Shown here in pieces: positions 1 to 10,993 of a stretch of DNA of 64,000 bases; position 1 is the stretch's first letter; every line of letters begins with the position of its first letter. The notes under the pieces were generated by a model, which ran no database searches, had not been told where the DNA came from, and saw only the letters and a program-made list of their open reading frames with translations. This DNA is from Histomonas meleagridis (taxonomy: Eukaryota; Parabasalia; Tritrichomonadida; Dientamoebidae). A program made the translations under genes and the position numbers. The DNA lies in contig WSYJ01000135.1 of assembly GCA_020186115.1 (NCBI GenBank), forward strand, positions 62,001-126,000. Reading direction: 5' to 3'.

Positions 1-1545
1 TTCAAGCTAAAAATTGTTGAATCGATTTCAAAAAAATTTCAAGAAATTAATAACATTTATAATTCAGTTAAAAATCAACAAATTAAATTTGTTAAACAAA
101 GAATTTTCAAATTATTTAATGACAAAAATGATCAATTAGAAGCGAAAATCGATGATAGTGATTCGAATAAGATATTAAACACAATTAATTTCAATGAAAT
201 TAAAGATGAAATTGATGAATATGTACATAATTTTTATCAAGAAAAAAATATTCATTTAAATGATATTGAACAATTAAACATTAATGATTTCATTGACGAA
301 CATATGAACATCTTAAAGAATAATATTGAACAATATGTAAATGAAAAAATCGAGAAAAATATTCAAGAAAAACTAAAAGAAACTGAAGAAAGAATTGAAT
401 TAATTGTTTCAACTGTTGTTAAACATTTAGCAAATGAAATTAAAAGTTATAATATTAATCAATTAAATGAAATAACACCAAAGTTAAAAGACAAAATATA
501 TAATAATTGTTTACAATATTTGGAAGAAATGCCAAATAAGAAAATAAGAAAAATTATTAATGATGAAATAGTTAAAAATTTAAGTGAATTAAATACAATA
601 ATTGCAGAAGAAAAAGCTGAAAGAATTAAAACATTTAATGAAAATGTTAAAAATAAATATAACGATATCATTGGACTTATAAAACAAAAAGAAAATGAAT
701 CCGAAAATATTATTAATAGTAAAAATGATATTTATAATTTAGATGAAATCATTAATTTAAGTAATATTAATAATATCGAATCCGAAATTAATAACGAATT
801 AACAAACATCGAAAAATATATCGATGAACATGCAAAAGAATCCATTAAAACAGAAATCAAAAACGTGAAATCTAATATTAATAATATTGCAAAAGATAAA
901 GTCAAAAAAAATATAAATAAATATATCGATGAAAACATTCAAGTTGTTGTACAAACAGAATTAAATAACATACAAAACTCAATACAAAATAATAAAATAC
1001 CAACAGATATACAAAATGAATTATTAGAAAGATGTGTAAATTCATTTATAGATAAAAGTCGAAATGTTTTTCCAATTGATGAAAAGTTAAAACAAATAAT
1101 AAATAACAAAGTTTTAAACGCTTTAGTAAACTCATCACAGTTTACTAATTTACCAGATATGATAAGTCATCAACAAACAACAGCTCGAAAACAAGAAATG
1201 CAAAATGCTAAAAATAGTATTAAATCTATATTAACAATTGAGAAAATGAGCGCTAAAATTAAGATGCAAAATAGTAAATCATGTGAATTCAGTGGCGTCT
1301 TCCCAAGTAATATCCAATCGACTTTAAGTAATAAATTTAATGGAATTCTTTCCCAAATTAATGAAGAAAAAATAAAATCTGAAATCGAAGTGTATATCAA
1401 AAATGAAATATCTAATTGTGTTACTGAATTATCTGATGAAGCGAAAATAATATCGAGAAAAAATAAGAAAGAGAAGGAAAAGTTCGAAAAAGAAATGTTA
1501 AGTTTTCTTAAAGATTCTGCTAAGGCCATCTCAAAAATTAAATAA
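1..1545 (+). CDS. Coiled-coil protein, 3' part (cut by window edge)
   Basis: The reading frame is open from the first base of the window to TAA at 1543-1545, giving 514 visible codons; the true start lies outside. The internal ATG at 304 is probably not the start, because the same frame runs open upstream with the same composition. The product is rich in Lys, Glu, Asn and Ile, with long stretches of heptad-like hydrophobic spacing, so it is probably an extended coiled coil. No enzymatic motif, signal peptide or membrane segment is visible. A repeated pattern of the type YIDE(N/H) occurs around codons 275 and 315. The stop reads TAAA. I do not recognise a family; a cytoskeletal or scaffold role is only a guess. 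Confidence 0.7.
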   Translation, partial: FKLKIVESISKKFQEINNIYNSVKNQQIKFVKQRIFKLFNDKNDQLEAKIDDSDSNKILNTINFNEIKDEIDEYVHNFYQEKNIHLNDIEQLNINDFIDEHMNILKNNIEQYVNEKIEKNIQEKLKETEERIELIVSTVVKHLANEIKSYNINQLNEITPKLKDKIYNNCLQYLEEMPNKKIRKIINDEIVKNLSELNTIIAEEKAERIKTFNENVKNKYNDIIGLIKQKENESENIINSKNDIYNLDEIINLSNINNIESEINNELTNIEKYIDEHAKESIKTEIKNVKSNINNIAKDKVKKNINKYIDENIQVVVQTELNNIQNSIQNNKIPTDIQNELLERCVNSFIDKSRNVFPIDEKLKQIINNKVLNALVNSSQFTNLPDMISHQQTTARKQEMQNAKNSIKSILTIEKMSAKIKMQNSKSCEFSGVFPSNIQSTLSNKFNGILSQINEEKIKSEIEVYIKNEISNCVTELSDEAKIISRKNKKEKEKFEKEMLSFLKDSAKAISKIK

Positions 1546-1860
1546 AGAAATTATTTATTTATTTTTTTTTTAATTTTAAGTGAATTAAATGAAAATTAAA
1601 TCATTTACTGTTTGCGATTCTTTTGACATATGAAAGAGTTTTATGTGTGATAAATATAATGAAAATTCAAGTTCTATTTAGATATGAATATGTGAGTAAA
1701 TAGTACATAAGAAATTGTTATTTAAATAAGAACTTATTTATGAAAAAATCAGTAACGTGGTATTGCTTAAAGCAGACACTAATCTTTCATTAATTGTTAC
1801 AAATTCGCAAATTTTAAAATTGTTGTATAAAAAAACAAATAATTCTAAAACATTCATATT
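1546..1860. other. Convergent 3' intergenic region
   Basis: AT-rich spacer between the 3' ends of the coiled-coil gene and the RING gene. It contains T-runs and no open frame of note. I see nothing else in it. Confidence 0.6.
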
Positions 1861-2496
1861 TTATGACGTGGGTAACTTATGCCTACAGCTTGGACATTCT
1901 GAGTGCAACTGAAGCCAAGGGTCAAGACAGTTTTTATGGAATGGATGACCACATTCAAGTAAAACAATTTCTTCTCCTTCATTAAGTTGTTCTAAACAAA
2001 TTAAACATGAATCTTCACTACATTTATCTTTTGAAAAAGGAACTGTGTGCAATGATTGAACATATTTCTTGTCAGCTGGTGGAGAACCTAAAGCTTGACG
2101 ATCCATATTGAATAAATGTTCTGCAAGTGCTCTAACTTGATCTTCTCCTCCAAGAACATAATCACCCATTTGATTTGGCATTCCTCCATGCCCAATTCGG
2201 GCTTGAAAATGTGAACCTTCTCGAGCTTGTTGCATAATTGATCGAAGAAATTGTAATAAATTGTTTCCTTGTAGATCCATCATGTTCATTCCCATAGAAA
2301 CACCACTACGGACAAAATCACCATGATAAACTGTTACTGGTGAGACAACAATATTCATTTCTCGAACTGGTGAATCTAGTTGCCCTTCTTCTAATAAAAT
2401 AGAATTCTCGAATTCAACAAAGCTGCCTTTACAATCGCCACATTTGAATGTACCATCATTTGCAACAAGTTTTTTGCACTTGTAACACCAAAGCAT
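1861..2496 (-). CDS. RING-H2 E3 ubiquitin ligase with N-terminal zinc ribbon (RNF126/RNF115-like)
   Basis: A protein of 211 residues. The N terminus has two CxxC pairs (CYKC at 4-7, CGDC at 19-22) that fit the small zinc ribbon found at the start of RNF126/BCA2-type ligases. The C terminus carries a complete RING-H2 finger: CLIC, then C-x-H-x2-H in CGHPFHKNC, then CPSC close to the end. The middle is Gly/Met/Gln-rich linker. RING-H2 proteins of this layout recruit an E2 and ubiquitinate client proteins, in RNF126 for cytosolic quality control; that specific role is inferred. The stop is TAAA. The gene is divergent from the BEACH gene, with 143 bp between the two starts, and an ATCGTT element lies 7 nt before its ATG. 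Confidence 0.88.
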   Translation of the reverse strand: MLWCYKCKKLVANDGTFKCGDCKGSFVEFENSILLEEGQLDSPVREMNIVVSPVTVYHGDFVRSGVSMGMNMMDLQGNNLLQFLRSIMQQAREGSHFQARIGHGGMPNQMGDYVLGGEDQVRALAEHLFNMDRQALGSPPADKKYVQSLHTVPFSKDKCSEDSCLICLEQLNEGEEIVLLECGHPFHKNCLDPWLQLHSECPSCRHKLPTS

Positions 2497-2503
2497 ATAA
2501 CCA

Positions 2504-2509
2504 AACGAT
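2504..2509 (-). promoter_or_regulatory. AACGAT/ATCGTT element upstream of RING gene
   Basis: Read on the gene strand, ATCGTT ends 7 nt before the ATG. AACGAT is the core of the Myb-recognition (M3-like) promoter motif known from Trichomonas vaginalis. Assignment here rests on the match and on recurrence at other starts in this window. Confidence 0.45.
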
Positions 2510-2639
2510 TAAAATGCGTTCAATTCCAAAAACCAAAAGAACGATAGTATCATGGCTATTCATTTATCGTCAGTTCGGCACTTTTTTAAGTTTAAAGCCC
2601 ACCTCAAAACCGTTTACTCTTTACATTCACCTGCACAAG

Positions 2640-5600
2640 ATGAAAGTCCAAAAAAACAAGACATTCAGTGAAGATTTTATAGAAGCTATTACATTATTTT
2701 CTGATCCTAATTTTTCTAAAGAGGCTGAGTGTTCAATTTATGAATTTCCATATATTCCAATTGAAAAAATTAATGAAATTTCGTATTTAATTAAAAAAAG
2801 ATTTTATATAGGAAGTGAGGTACTTTCATTTTTGTCGTCAAATTTTGTTTTTGATCCAGCATTTGTTAGTGCAATTTCATTAAAAATTTTTCCACCAAAA
2901 GAACTCGAACTTGGACTTATTTCTTGTGTACTAGGATGGGCTTCTAATCCTGATTTTTGTGATGGCGATTATTTTCAACATTTAGTAATAACAATAATAT
3001 CAGATCGAATCTCAGAATGTCGCAAATTTTGTATTCGTTTCATAACAGCCACATACAAGCAAAGTATTCCCAAATCCATTTCCAAACAAGCAACCAATGA
3101 TTTACTCTCATATTGTTTTTCTACAAATTCTGATCTTTCATTTAGTTTAAATATATTAAATGACATGATAATAATATCAGAAATAACTAAATATAATGAA
3201 ATTTCAAATGATTTATTTCGTATTTCAAGTATTTTATTACGAAAACATAGTAATACATTAACTAATTATGATAAATGTTTTTTATGCGATTCATTAATAC
3301 CATTTTTATCCAATTTAAATGTTGAAGCATTTTCATTATTAGCAACTATCACTGATTTTTCTCCGAATGATTCATTAAATATCTTTTATTCAAGTTTAGC
3401 CAAGATTTCATTAATAATATTAATAAAATTCGACAAAGAAATCCAACAAAATCAACAAAAAGAACTTGAAAATGATTTAATAATTACACTCGATGATAAA
3501 CATATTGGTTATTCATGTTTTTCACAATGTTTAACTAATCCTAATCCAATTGATTCACAAATGCTTGAGCCCAAAATTAATATTACGAATGTATTAAATG
3601 AAAATCAATTTAAGATATATCATTTAATTAATATATTATTACATAATCGTAAGAAAGAATTAATAATTTCATTTATAAATTCATTCTTAAAAGAAGTTAA
3701 ATCTTCATTTAATATACAAATTGGTATTTTTTATATATCATTATTACAAAACATTGAAGAAAAAGATTTTTATTCTAATGATTTAATGAACGGATTAATT
3801 TCATCCGAAATATTTTCTTATTCAAGAAATGTTTTTGTTGAAGAAGAAAATGAATTTATACAATTAAATTATTTACGTAATTTAATATTTCAATTTTTAT
3901 GTACTGAAGTTATAACATTTAAAGATTCATTAGATCAAATCTTTATTAATTCAAGTGATTATCCTTTTTTATTTACGGAACATATTGGTCGAGTTATGAA
4001 CATTATAGCACCCGCTAATTTAATATTAATAATCAATGAAACATTTATTTCATTATTAAGTAAAAACCTTCATTTATTGGTTGTTAAATTAAAAGAACCA
4101 GGTAATAACATATATAGAGCTTGGTCGACATTAATAATATTTTGTTTTAATATATTAAATAATTATCAAATCGCAAATTTATGTTTTAAATCATTTGAAT
4201 TCACAAATATATATTTGAAACATTTGTTTCATCCATATTTAAAACAAAATATTTCAGATACATTAAAACAATATTTAACTCATCAACATGAAACAAATGA
4301 TTTTGTCTTAAACTCAATAGCTCAATTTTGTTATGGAGTATTTAGTCATGCAATTTATAAATCAGATGAATATCATGAATTAGCTATTGAGTTATTAAGT
4401 TATCTTGAAGATTCAATGAAACATAATCAAGAAATTGTTAAATATTTATCTATTTTAGCACCAACAATTTTATCATTTTTTTTACATTATCCTTCAGTCG
4501 AATTACTTAAATATACATTAGATTTCCATTTAAATGTATCGTTTAATTGTGATGAATTTAAATTCTCAAGTGATGAAATGGTTAAATTAGGTAATACTAT
4601 TAAAACAATGGAATCAAATGGTTTATCAAAAACTACTTTCGATACTTTATTATCTTTATTAGCAGGTACTAAAGTTTCTTCATTAAATTCAACTTTTGTA
4701 ATACGAAATTCTTCATATATATTATTAATATTAATATCTGCTTCTGATGATATATTACCAATCATTAAATTTTTTTGGGATTTATGTAAATATTCTGTTT
4801 ATAATTGTATACAATGTAATAAAGGTGAACTTGATTTATTTTTAATTGAATTATTATTAAAGTTTCCAAAAGATTTTAAGTTTATGGATTGTAATTTTAA
4901 ATCGAATTTAACAGTAGAACAAATTAATAATATTATAATTCCTTTATTATCATTAATATTTACTTATCAATGTTCACCACAATCAGCAGAACGATTTATT
5001 AAATTAGCTATACCTAGAAAATCAGAAAACGAAGAAATTTCAAATGAAAATAAGAAAAATTTATTCCAAAAATTATTATATGAAAATAAAGTTATTTTCC
5101 CAATATTTTCTAATACGATTATTGATCAAATTATTCGAGCATTAACTGATAAAAATCAATTAAGTTATGTATATACTAAAAACTCACAACCATTAATATT
5201 TAAAAATGTTAAAATCGATAATATCGAAAATGGATTTACATTTTGTTGTTATATAATGTTAGATAAAGCATTAACACAAAATGCTAATAATGATAAACCA
5301 TTAATTTTTGAAATTGTTGATCAAAATGGTAAAACGATTTCATTATATACGAATGGATTATCATTATTATGTGAATTATGTTCATATGAAGGTACTACAT
5401 CTATATCATTATCATCTACAATGCCTTCATGTGAATGGTTAATGATTACATTATCATTTAATTATAAGCCGAACATATTAGAAATATTATTTTCATTTAA
5501 TAATGATCAATTTTTAACATTTAAAGTAAAGAATCCTGAATTAACTGGACCTTTATATACTGTACAAATCGGAGGATTCTTTAGAGATGTTTTACCTAAT

Positions 5601-8600
5601 GGTAATATTTATTGTTTCTTAGGTTCGTTTTATTTATATCCAATAACTTTCGATGAAACAATGGTTAATAATTTATATTCTTGTGGCGATAAAATATTTA
5701 ATGATTTAATTAATTTGATTAAATATGATAAATGTTCATGTCAAAATTATATCAAAACTTTCCCTTATGTATTTAATGAATATCATTTAATTGATTCGAT
5801 TTTGCCATTTTTTTCTTTTGCTAATTATGCGCCTGAGTTTTTCATTGATCGAATTATCGATTTATTTAGTTATATAGATAATGTTCAATGTGAGAAATAT
5901 TATAAAATTATTTCACAATATATGTTACAATTTAATTCATCGATTTTAAATTATTCGATTTATTTACGATTTTTTAAGTTGTTTGCTGAGAATAATTCAT
6001 TGATTTTGTTTAAATATATTTTGTTTAATTTCGAAATTTGGTGTAATTCACCAAATTTTAAATCTATTGTTTCACATTATAATCAAGTTTTATTACCTAA
6101 TTTCCCAAATATTTTTATGTCGGAAACTTCATTTTCCGAAATATTTAATCAAATTCGAATATATTTATGGTTTACTGATATTGAAAATGAATATATATGT
6201 ACGAAACGATTTAAAGATATTGATATTGAATCAATTCGTGAAATAATAAATCGATTTTTAGTACAATTTGCGACATTAACTTTAACAAAGAATGATATTA
6301 ATAATTTATTATCACATATATATACACTTCGAGATATAAAACAAAAAATTTCATTATTAAATTTATTATTAAATATAATACCATTAATAAATGATAAAAA
6401 AGAAGTTCTTGAAATCATTTTCCCAATGTTAACTAATTCACGTTGTGATATCTTTTCATTATTATTAGAAATCATTTTAAGATTATCAGAAGATAATTTA
6501 TCGAAAATTATCGAATATATATTTCCTATAATGAATGAGTTATATTATACTATACCTATCTTAAAAGCTCTTTTAAATATTTCGAATGAATTTCCCGAAG
6601 TTATTCCAATTTGTTGTTTAATTTCAGTGAATTTAACATTTAAAGAACAGAAAAAAACATTAAAACAATTTAAAGTCATAATAAAAAATAATGAAAATTG
6701 TAAAAGAATATCGAAAATATTAACTTGGTATATATGGCCAATAGTATTAACATTAAAATTAAAAGATGATTTACAAAACGAAATGATAAATATAATATTC
6801 CAAATAATGATACAAAGAACGGAATTAATTGATGATATTTTAGCATTTTTAGATTTGTTTTATATTCATTATCATATAAATGTATCATTAATCCAATTTA
6901 AATTAATTGAGAAAATTATGGAACATATCTCATTAAAACCAAATAATGAAAAAGTTATTTCGTATATGTTTTATAGATGTGCAAGATATCTTTTATTTAA
7001 TTATAATGTTAAAACTCATTCAAATGAATTAATGAATTTATATATAAATTCTGTTTTTTATGATCAAGATAATTCATTTGAAATATTTAATAATGAATTA
7101 AATATATCATCGATAATAGAAATTGAAGAAATGATAAATAAACCTATAAAAAATACTTTAATATTTCGATATGAAGTTGATTATAAAACTTTAAATGTTA
7201 TGCAAATTATTACAAATTATATTATTGAGTTAGAAAAATATGTTGTTAATGAAGATCAAACTATAAAAAACTTATTTTTGTATTTAAAATATATTAATAA
7301 TCGTCAAAGTTATGATAATATTAAACGATATACTGAATTAAATAAGATTTCACGATTAATCTTTAATTATATTCAAGTGATGAAAATCTCATTTAAATCA
7401 TTTATAATAAATTTCACAAACAATTTCAAGAAAATCCTTATTACACATAATAATAAATCACAAGAATTATTATCAAATGTTAAAGATGAAATTATACAAA
7501 TATCATTAAAATCAATTTCAACATATATCCAACAAATTATAAATAATTCTACTAATCAAGCAAATTATTATTTACATTTTTCTTATCAAAATATGAACAA
7601 TTATTCAATCTGGAAAAACTTTTCACAACCAAATCCATTATTTATTAAGAAGTTTGGTATGAATGGAAACTTTTATTCCACATTACTAAAGCCAAAACTT
7701 TCCATTTCATCAATAGAAATCGAACAAAATAATACAAATATAAATCCAATATATACATCACAAGGAACTTTAATTAAATTATATTCTCATATCGAATGTA
7801 CATTTATATTATTACAATTAAAACTTTTAATAATTTCACAAAATAAAAAACGTGAAATATCAATTGATGATATTAAATATATATTATATAAAAACTCAAA
7901 TTGTTTCGAAATATGTTTAAATTCAGGTAAAAGTTATTTAATACATTTCCATAAAGATCAACCGAATCGTATCTTAAAAGCATTTAATAATATACATTAT
8001 AATACAAATCAAATTCCATTAATACAAAATTTAATATTTTCTTCTTTTATTAATCAATTAAATATTACAAATGATTGGATCGAAGGGAAATTAAGTAACT
8101 TCGAATATATCTCAAAATTAAACTTCTTCGGTGGTAAAAGTATTTGTTCGATTAAGAATTATCCGATTTTCCCATTTTTGGAATTAAAAGATCATAAAAT
8201 ACGTGACTTTAATAAAATCGATATTGGATATAATATCAATCCAAAGATTTGGCTTGAAATGTTTGGCGATATTATACCATTAGGAAAAGAAAATAATATA
8301 ATTCCAAATAATAATAATAATTATCATTTACAATCAAATGATTTAAGTCAATTAGATTCAGAATTTACTGATTCGATAATTGATGAAAATAATGATGAAA
8401 TTGTTACTGCGGAATATTTCCAATCTATAATTGACTTAAATCATTATGAACTTACTTATGAATTCTTTTCTTCGCCTGAATGTTTTTCTTCAATTAACTT
8501 CGTAAATACAAATAAATTTAAATTCGTGTATAACAATCGAAAATTATTGGAAAGTAAAGAAGTAACTGAAAATATTAACATTTGGATAGATAACATTTTC

Positions 8601-9563
8601 GGCTTTAAGAAAATGGGTAAAAATCAATTGTTTAATCATCCACATCCACAAAAAATTTTGGAACAACGAAAAAAAGAAAATATTATTCGACATTTCTCTT
8701 TAACAACTATTAACGTTTTAAATGGTGAAATTTGCTCATTCTTTGATGATAAAATTATTGTTAAAATAGTCTCTAATGAAAGTGAATATTTAGTAATTGC
8801 TATTGATTTAGAAAACCCAAATAATTATGAAACAAAACTTAAAACTAAAATTCCTTTCTCAGAAAAAACGGTCGTCGATTTTGATCGTACTGCTGTACTT
8901 TTGGCTGAAACCGACAACGCTGAAATAACTGTTGTAAAGGACAACGGTTATACATTCACACAAAAAGTTTCGCATTCAATAGACTTCTGCGGTTATCGTA
9001 ACGTGTTCGGGGCAGCCCACGGTACGGTTTTTTCTACTGAAATCAAAAATAATTCTTGTGAATTATTCGGATTTTGTAAGGTATCTCCAGAAATAGCTTT
9101 ATGTGCTTATTCAAGTTATAGATTTAATATAACAGTAGTTGGAATACAAAGTAATAAGATTTTAATTTTCGATAGATTGAAAGGTTTATTTATCCGCGAA
9201 ATTGACGGTTTAAAGGGTGCCCCAAAGCACGTTATAATTACACCAATTTTTGGTTTCATAGTTGTACATACAATTAAAATGTTAAGTGTGTATAGTATTA
9301 ATGGAGAATTAATATGTCAACATGATATAGATTTTGATATTTCTTGTTGGTCTGCATTTAGATCAGCAGATGCATTTGATTATGTTTTAATTGCTGATAC
9401 TATTGGAAGAGTTTTCGTTTGTGAGGCGTTCAATTTGGATACATCATTAAGAATTTTATATCAACATAGAAGTAGTGTGATTTCGATGAAAATTAATAAT
9501 ACATGGGATGAAATTGCAATATTAACACAAGAAGGAAAAGGAACTATTCTTCCTTTTGATTAA
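2640..9563 (+). CDS. Giant BEACH-WD40 protein, BEACH core degenerate
   Basis: About 2307 residues from the ATG at 2640. The open frame reaches back to 2448, but that stretch overlaps the RING gene, and 2640 follows a TCA initiator-like sequence. Order: helical armadillo-like N-terminal half; a concanavalin-like sandwich near codons 860-1000 (GFTFCCYIML...SLYTNGL...GGFFRD); a PH-BEACH segment; a BEACH domain beginning DWIEGKLSNFEYISKLN and containing YPIFPF; then C-terminal WD40-like repeats to the stop (TAAA). BEACH proteins act on membrane trafficking and lysosome or vacuole identity. The central BEACH block between YPIFPF and the WIDNIFGF helix is shortened, and the usual FHYG/EPFT signatures are absent, so this copy has diverged. 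It is a paralogue of the 14.9-22.1 kb gene. Confidence 0.85.
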   Translation: MKVQKNKTFSEDFIEAITLFSDPNFSKEAECSIYEFPYIPIEKINEISYLIKKRFYIGSEVLSFLSSNFVFDPAFVSAISLKIFPPKELELGLISCVLGWASNPDFCDGDYFQHLVITIISDRISECRKFCIRFITATYKQSIPKSISKQATNDLLSYCFSTNSDLSFSLNILNDMIIISEITKYNEISNDLFRISSILLRKHSNTLTNYDKCFLCDSLIPFLSNLNVEAFSLLATITDFSPNDSLNIFYSSLAKISLIILIKFDKEIQQNQQKELENDLIITLDDKHIGYSCFSQCLTNPNPIDSQMLEPKINITNVLNENQFKIYHLINILLHNRKKELIISFINSFLKEVKSSFNIQIGIFYISLLQNIEEKDFYSNDLMNGLISSEIFSYSRNVFVEEENEFIQLNYLRNLIFQFLCTEVITFKDSLDQIFINSSDYPFLFTEHIGRVMNIIAPANLILIINETFISLLSKNLHLLVVKLKEPGNNIYRAWSTLIIFCFNILNNYQIANLCFKSFEFTNIYLKHLFHPYLKQNISDTLKQYLTHQHETNDFVLNSIAQFCYGVFSHAIYKSDEYHELAIELLSYLEDSMKHNQEIVKYLSILAPTILSFFLHYPSVELLKYTLDFHLNVSFNCDEFKFSSDEMVKLGNTIKTMESNGLSKTTFDTLLSLLAGTKVSSLNSTFVIRNSSYILLILISASDDILPIIKFFWDLCKYSVYNCIQCNKGELDLFLIELLLKFPKDFKFMDCNFKSNLTVEQINNIIIPLLSLIFTYQCSPQSAERFIKLAIPRKSENEEISNENKKNLFQKLLYENKVIFPIFSNTIIDQIIRALTDKNQLSYVYTKNSQPLIFKNVKIDNIENGFTFCCYIMLDKALTQNANNDKPLIFEIVDQNGKTISLYTNGLSLLCELCSYEGTTSISLSSTMPSCEWLMITLSFNYKPNILEILFSFNNDQFLTFKVKNPELTGPLYTVQIGGFFRDVLPNGNIYCFLGSFYLYPITFDETMVNNLYSCGDKIFNDLINLIKYDKCSCQNYIKTFPYVFNEYHLIDSILPFFSFANYAPEFFIDRIIDLFSYIDNVQCEKYYKIISQYMLQFNSSILNYSIYLRFFKLFAENNSLILFKYILFNFEIWCNSPNFKSIVSHYNQVLLPNFPNIFMSETSFSEIFNQIRIYLWFTDIENEYICTKRFKDIDIESIREIINRFLVQFATLTLTKNDINNLLSHIYTLRDIKQKISLLNLLLNIIPLINDKKEVLEIIFPMLTNSRCDIFSLLLEIILRLSEDNLSKIIEYIFPIMNELYYTIPILKALLNISNEFPEVIPICCLISVNLTFKEQKKTLKQFKVIIKNNENCKRISKILTWYIWPIVLTLKLKDDLQNEMINIIFQIMIQRTELIDDILAFLDLFYIHYHINVSLIQFKLIEKIMEHISLKPNNEKVISYMFYRCARYLLFNYNVKTHSNELMNLYINSVFYDQDNSFEIFNNELNISSIIEIEEMINKPIKNTLIFRYEVDYKTLNVMQIITNYIIELEKYVVNEDQTIKNLFLYLKYINNRQSYDNIKRYTELNKISRLIFNYIQVMKISFKSFIINFTNNFKKILITHNNKSQELLSNVKDEIIQISLKSISTYIQQIINNSTNQANYYLHFSYQNMNNYSIWKNFSQPNPLFIKKFGMNGNFYSTLLKPKLSISSIEIEQNNTNINPIYTSQGTLIKLYSHIECTFILLQLKLLIISQNKKREISIDDIKYILYKNSNCFEICLNSGKSYLIHFHKDQPNRILKAFNNIHYNTNQIPLIQNLIFSSFINQLNITNDWIEGKLSNFEYISKLNFFGGKSICSIKNYPIFPFLELKDHKIRDFNKIDIGYNINPKIWLEMFGDIIPLGKENNIIPNNNNNYHLQSNDLSQLDSEFTDSIIDENNDEIVTAEYFQSIIDLNHYELTYEFFSSPECFSSINFVNTNKFKFVYNNRKLLESKEVTENINIWIDNIFGFKKMGKNQLFNHPHPQKILEQRKKENIIRHFSLTTINVLNGEICSFFDDKIIVKIVSNESEYLVIAIDLENPNNYETKLKTKIPFSEKTVVDFDRTAVLLAETDNAEITVVKDNGYTFTQKVSHSIDFCGYRNVFGAAHGTVFSTEIKNNSCELFGFCKVSPEIALCAYSSYRFNITVVGIQSNKILIFDRLKGLFIREIDGLKGAPKHVIITPIFGFIVVHTIKMLSVYSINGELICQHDIDFDISCWSAFRSADAFDYVLIADTIGRVFVCEAFNLDTSLRILYQHRSSVISMKINNTWDEIAILTQEGKGTILPFD

Positions 9564-9676
9564 AAATTGTATAATATACTATTTTAAGTTTTAAAGTTTG
9601 TGAATTGTACTTTAAAAATTCCAATCAAACAATATAAAGATAATTACATTTTATAAAATTGATTTCTATTTCTGTG

Positions 9677-10936
9677 TTAATTAGCTTTTGGTCCTATTAC
9701 AATCTTTGGAGGACCATTTCGTATAATGGATCGTTGTTTTTGGCGTAACTCAGGAGATGGAAGTTGATTTGCCATTGAACGAACTCTTGCTCTATGAACT
9801 TTTCTTTTCTTTTGTGCTCTACTTATCCTTCTTAGCATCTTTCGGAAGCCTATTGCTGGTTCAGATATATTTTTTTCAAGTATTATATTTACATCACTTG
9901 TCATATCCCTACCAAAGAACTCATCTATTTTCCTCAAGCTCACAAATGAGTTTTGGTAAATAGAAACAGATTCAAGAGGGATTGTTGCATCACTTAAAAA
10001 CGGATGATGAAGTGCTTGCGTGGCCGATAGCCTATTTCTGTAGTTTACACACATCAAACCTGTGATGAAATCAGCGCAAAGAGGAGTTATAAAACTAGGA
10101 ATCTTATAATCGCCTTGCCTGATTTGTTCGAAAAGCTGGGTCTGTTTACGTTTTGTCCATGGAAGTTCTCCTGTTATCATTGTATAAAATATAACTCCAA
10201 CGCTCCAACAATCACTGGCTTTTCCATCGTAAGGATTACCACTAATACATTCAGGAGATGCATAACATGGAGAACCACATGGCGTAAATCCGAGACCATC
10301 TTTGGTGAGAAAACGAGATAATCCAAAATCTGATATTTTTGTGTGACCAAGATGGTCAAGAAGAAGGTTTTCTGGCTTTAAATCACGATGTGCAACATTC
10401 ATACTGTGTATGTACTCAACAGCACTAAGTACTTGTTTGATTATTGGTTTGGCTTGTTGTTCGGATAAACGTTTGTTGTCAACTATGTGCTGAAAAATTT
10501 CACCGCCTGGACAGAATTCAAGAAATACATAATAAAAATATTCATCCTTAAGAATATCAACAAGTTCAACTATTCCTGGGTGATGAAGTTGTTGATGTAC
10601 GCGTATTTCTGACTCGAAGCGAGATTCTAAATCGTTTTCTTTCAACCGAAGACGTTCAATAATCTTGCATGCATGATATTTATTTGTATTTCGATTATAA
10701 GATAACTTTACAATTGAAAATGCTCCTTCTCCAACTGTACCACGAATTTCGTATGGACCTATTTCATTTGGAATAAGATGAAATGTAGTAAATTCTTCTG
10801 ATTTCTCATTTCCAGATGAATTTTCTGACCCATATTTAATTTGAGAGTCTGAGTGATAACGTGTAATTTTCGATGCTGTTTCAAGAGCCTCAGTTGTTGC
10901 TGTTAGCTTTGGATCAGCATCCAAAGCAGAAGTCAT
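9677..10936 (-). CDS. CAMK/SNF1-like serine/threonine protein kinase
   Basis: A protein of 419 residues with a complete kinase domain starting near residue 62. It shows the glycine loop GEGAFS (69-74), the ATP lysine in ACKII (K91), helix-C glutamate (about E110), catalytic HRDLKPEN (183-190), DFG (203-205), an activation-segment SPE in place of APE, and DCWSVGVIFYTMITGELPW further on. All catalytic residues are present, so it should be active. The LDHLGHTKISDFGLS segment and spacing are typical of the CAMK-like/SNF1-related group common in trichomonads. The roughly 95-residue C-terminal tail is basic and has no recognised regulatory domain. It is convergent with the BEACH gene (113 bp apart). 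A perfect 17-bp inverted repeat lies 58-108 bp upstream. Confidence 0.92.
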   Translation of the reverse strand: MTSALDADPKLTATTEALETASKITRYHSDSQIKYGSENSSGNEKSEEFTTFHLIPNEIGPYEIRGTVGEGAFSIVKLSYNRNTNKYHACKIIERLRLKENDLESRFESEIRVHQQLHHPGIVELVDILKDEYFYYVFLEFCPGGEIFQHIVDNKRLSEQQAKPIIKQVLSAVEYIHSMNVAHRDLKPENLLLDHLGHTKISDFGLSRFLTKDGLGFTPCGSPCYASPECISGNPYDGKASDCWSVGVIFYTMITGELPWTKRKQTQLFEQIRQGDYKIPSFITPLCADFITGLMCVNYRNRLSATQALHHPFLSDATIPLESVSIYQNSFVSLRKIDEFFGRDMTSDVNIILEKNISEPAIGFRKMLRRISRAQKKRKVHRARVRSMANQLPSPELRQKQRSIIRNGPPKIVIGPKAN

Positions 10937-10993
10937 TAGATTACAAAAGTGTTATCGGTACTTTATCACACTTAATTATAACTTTTTGACGTA

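Noticed and set aside
2448-2639. N-terminal extension of the BEACH gene to 2448
   Set aside because: It overlaps the RING gene coding region and its promoter; the ATG at 2640 has a better upstream context.
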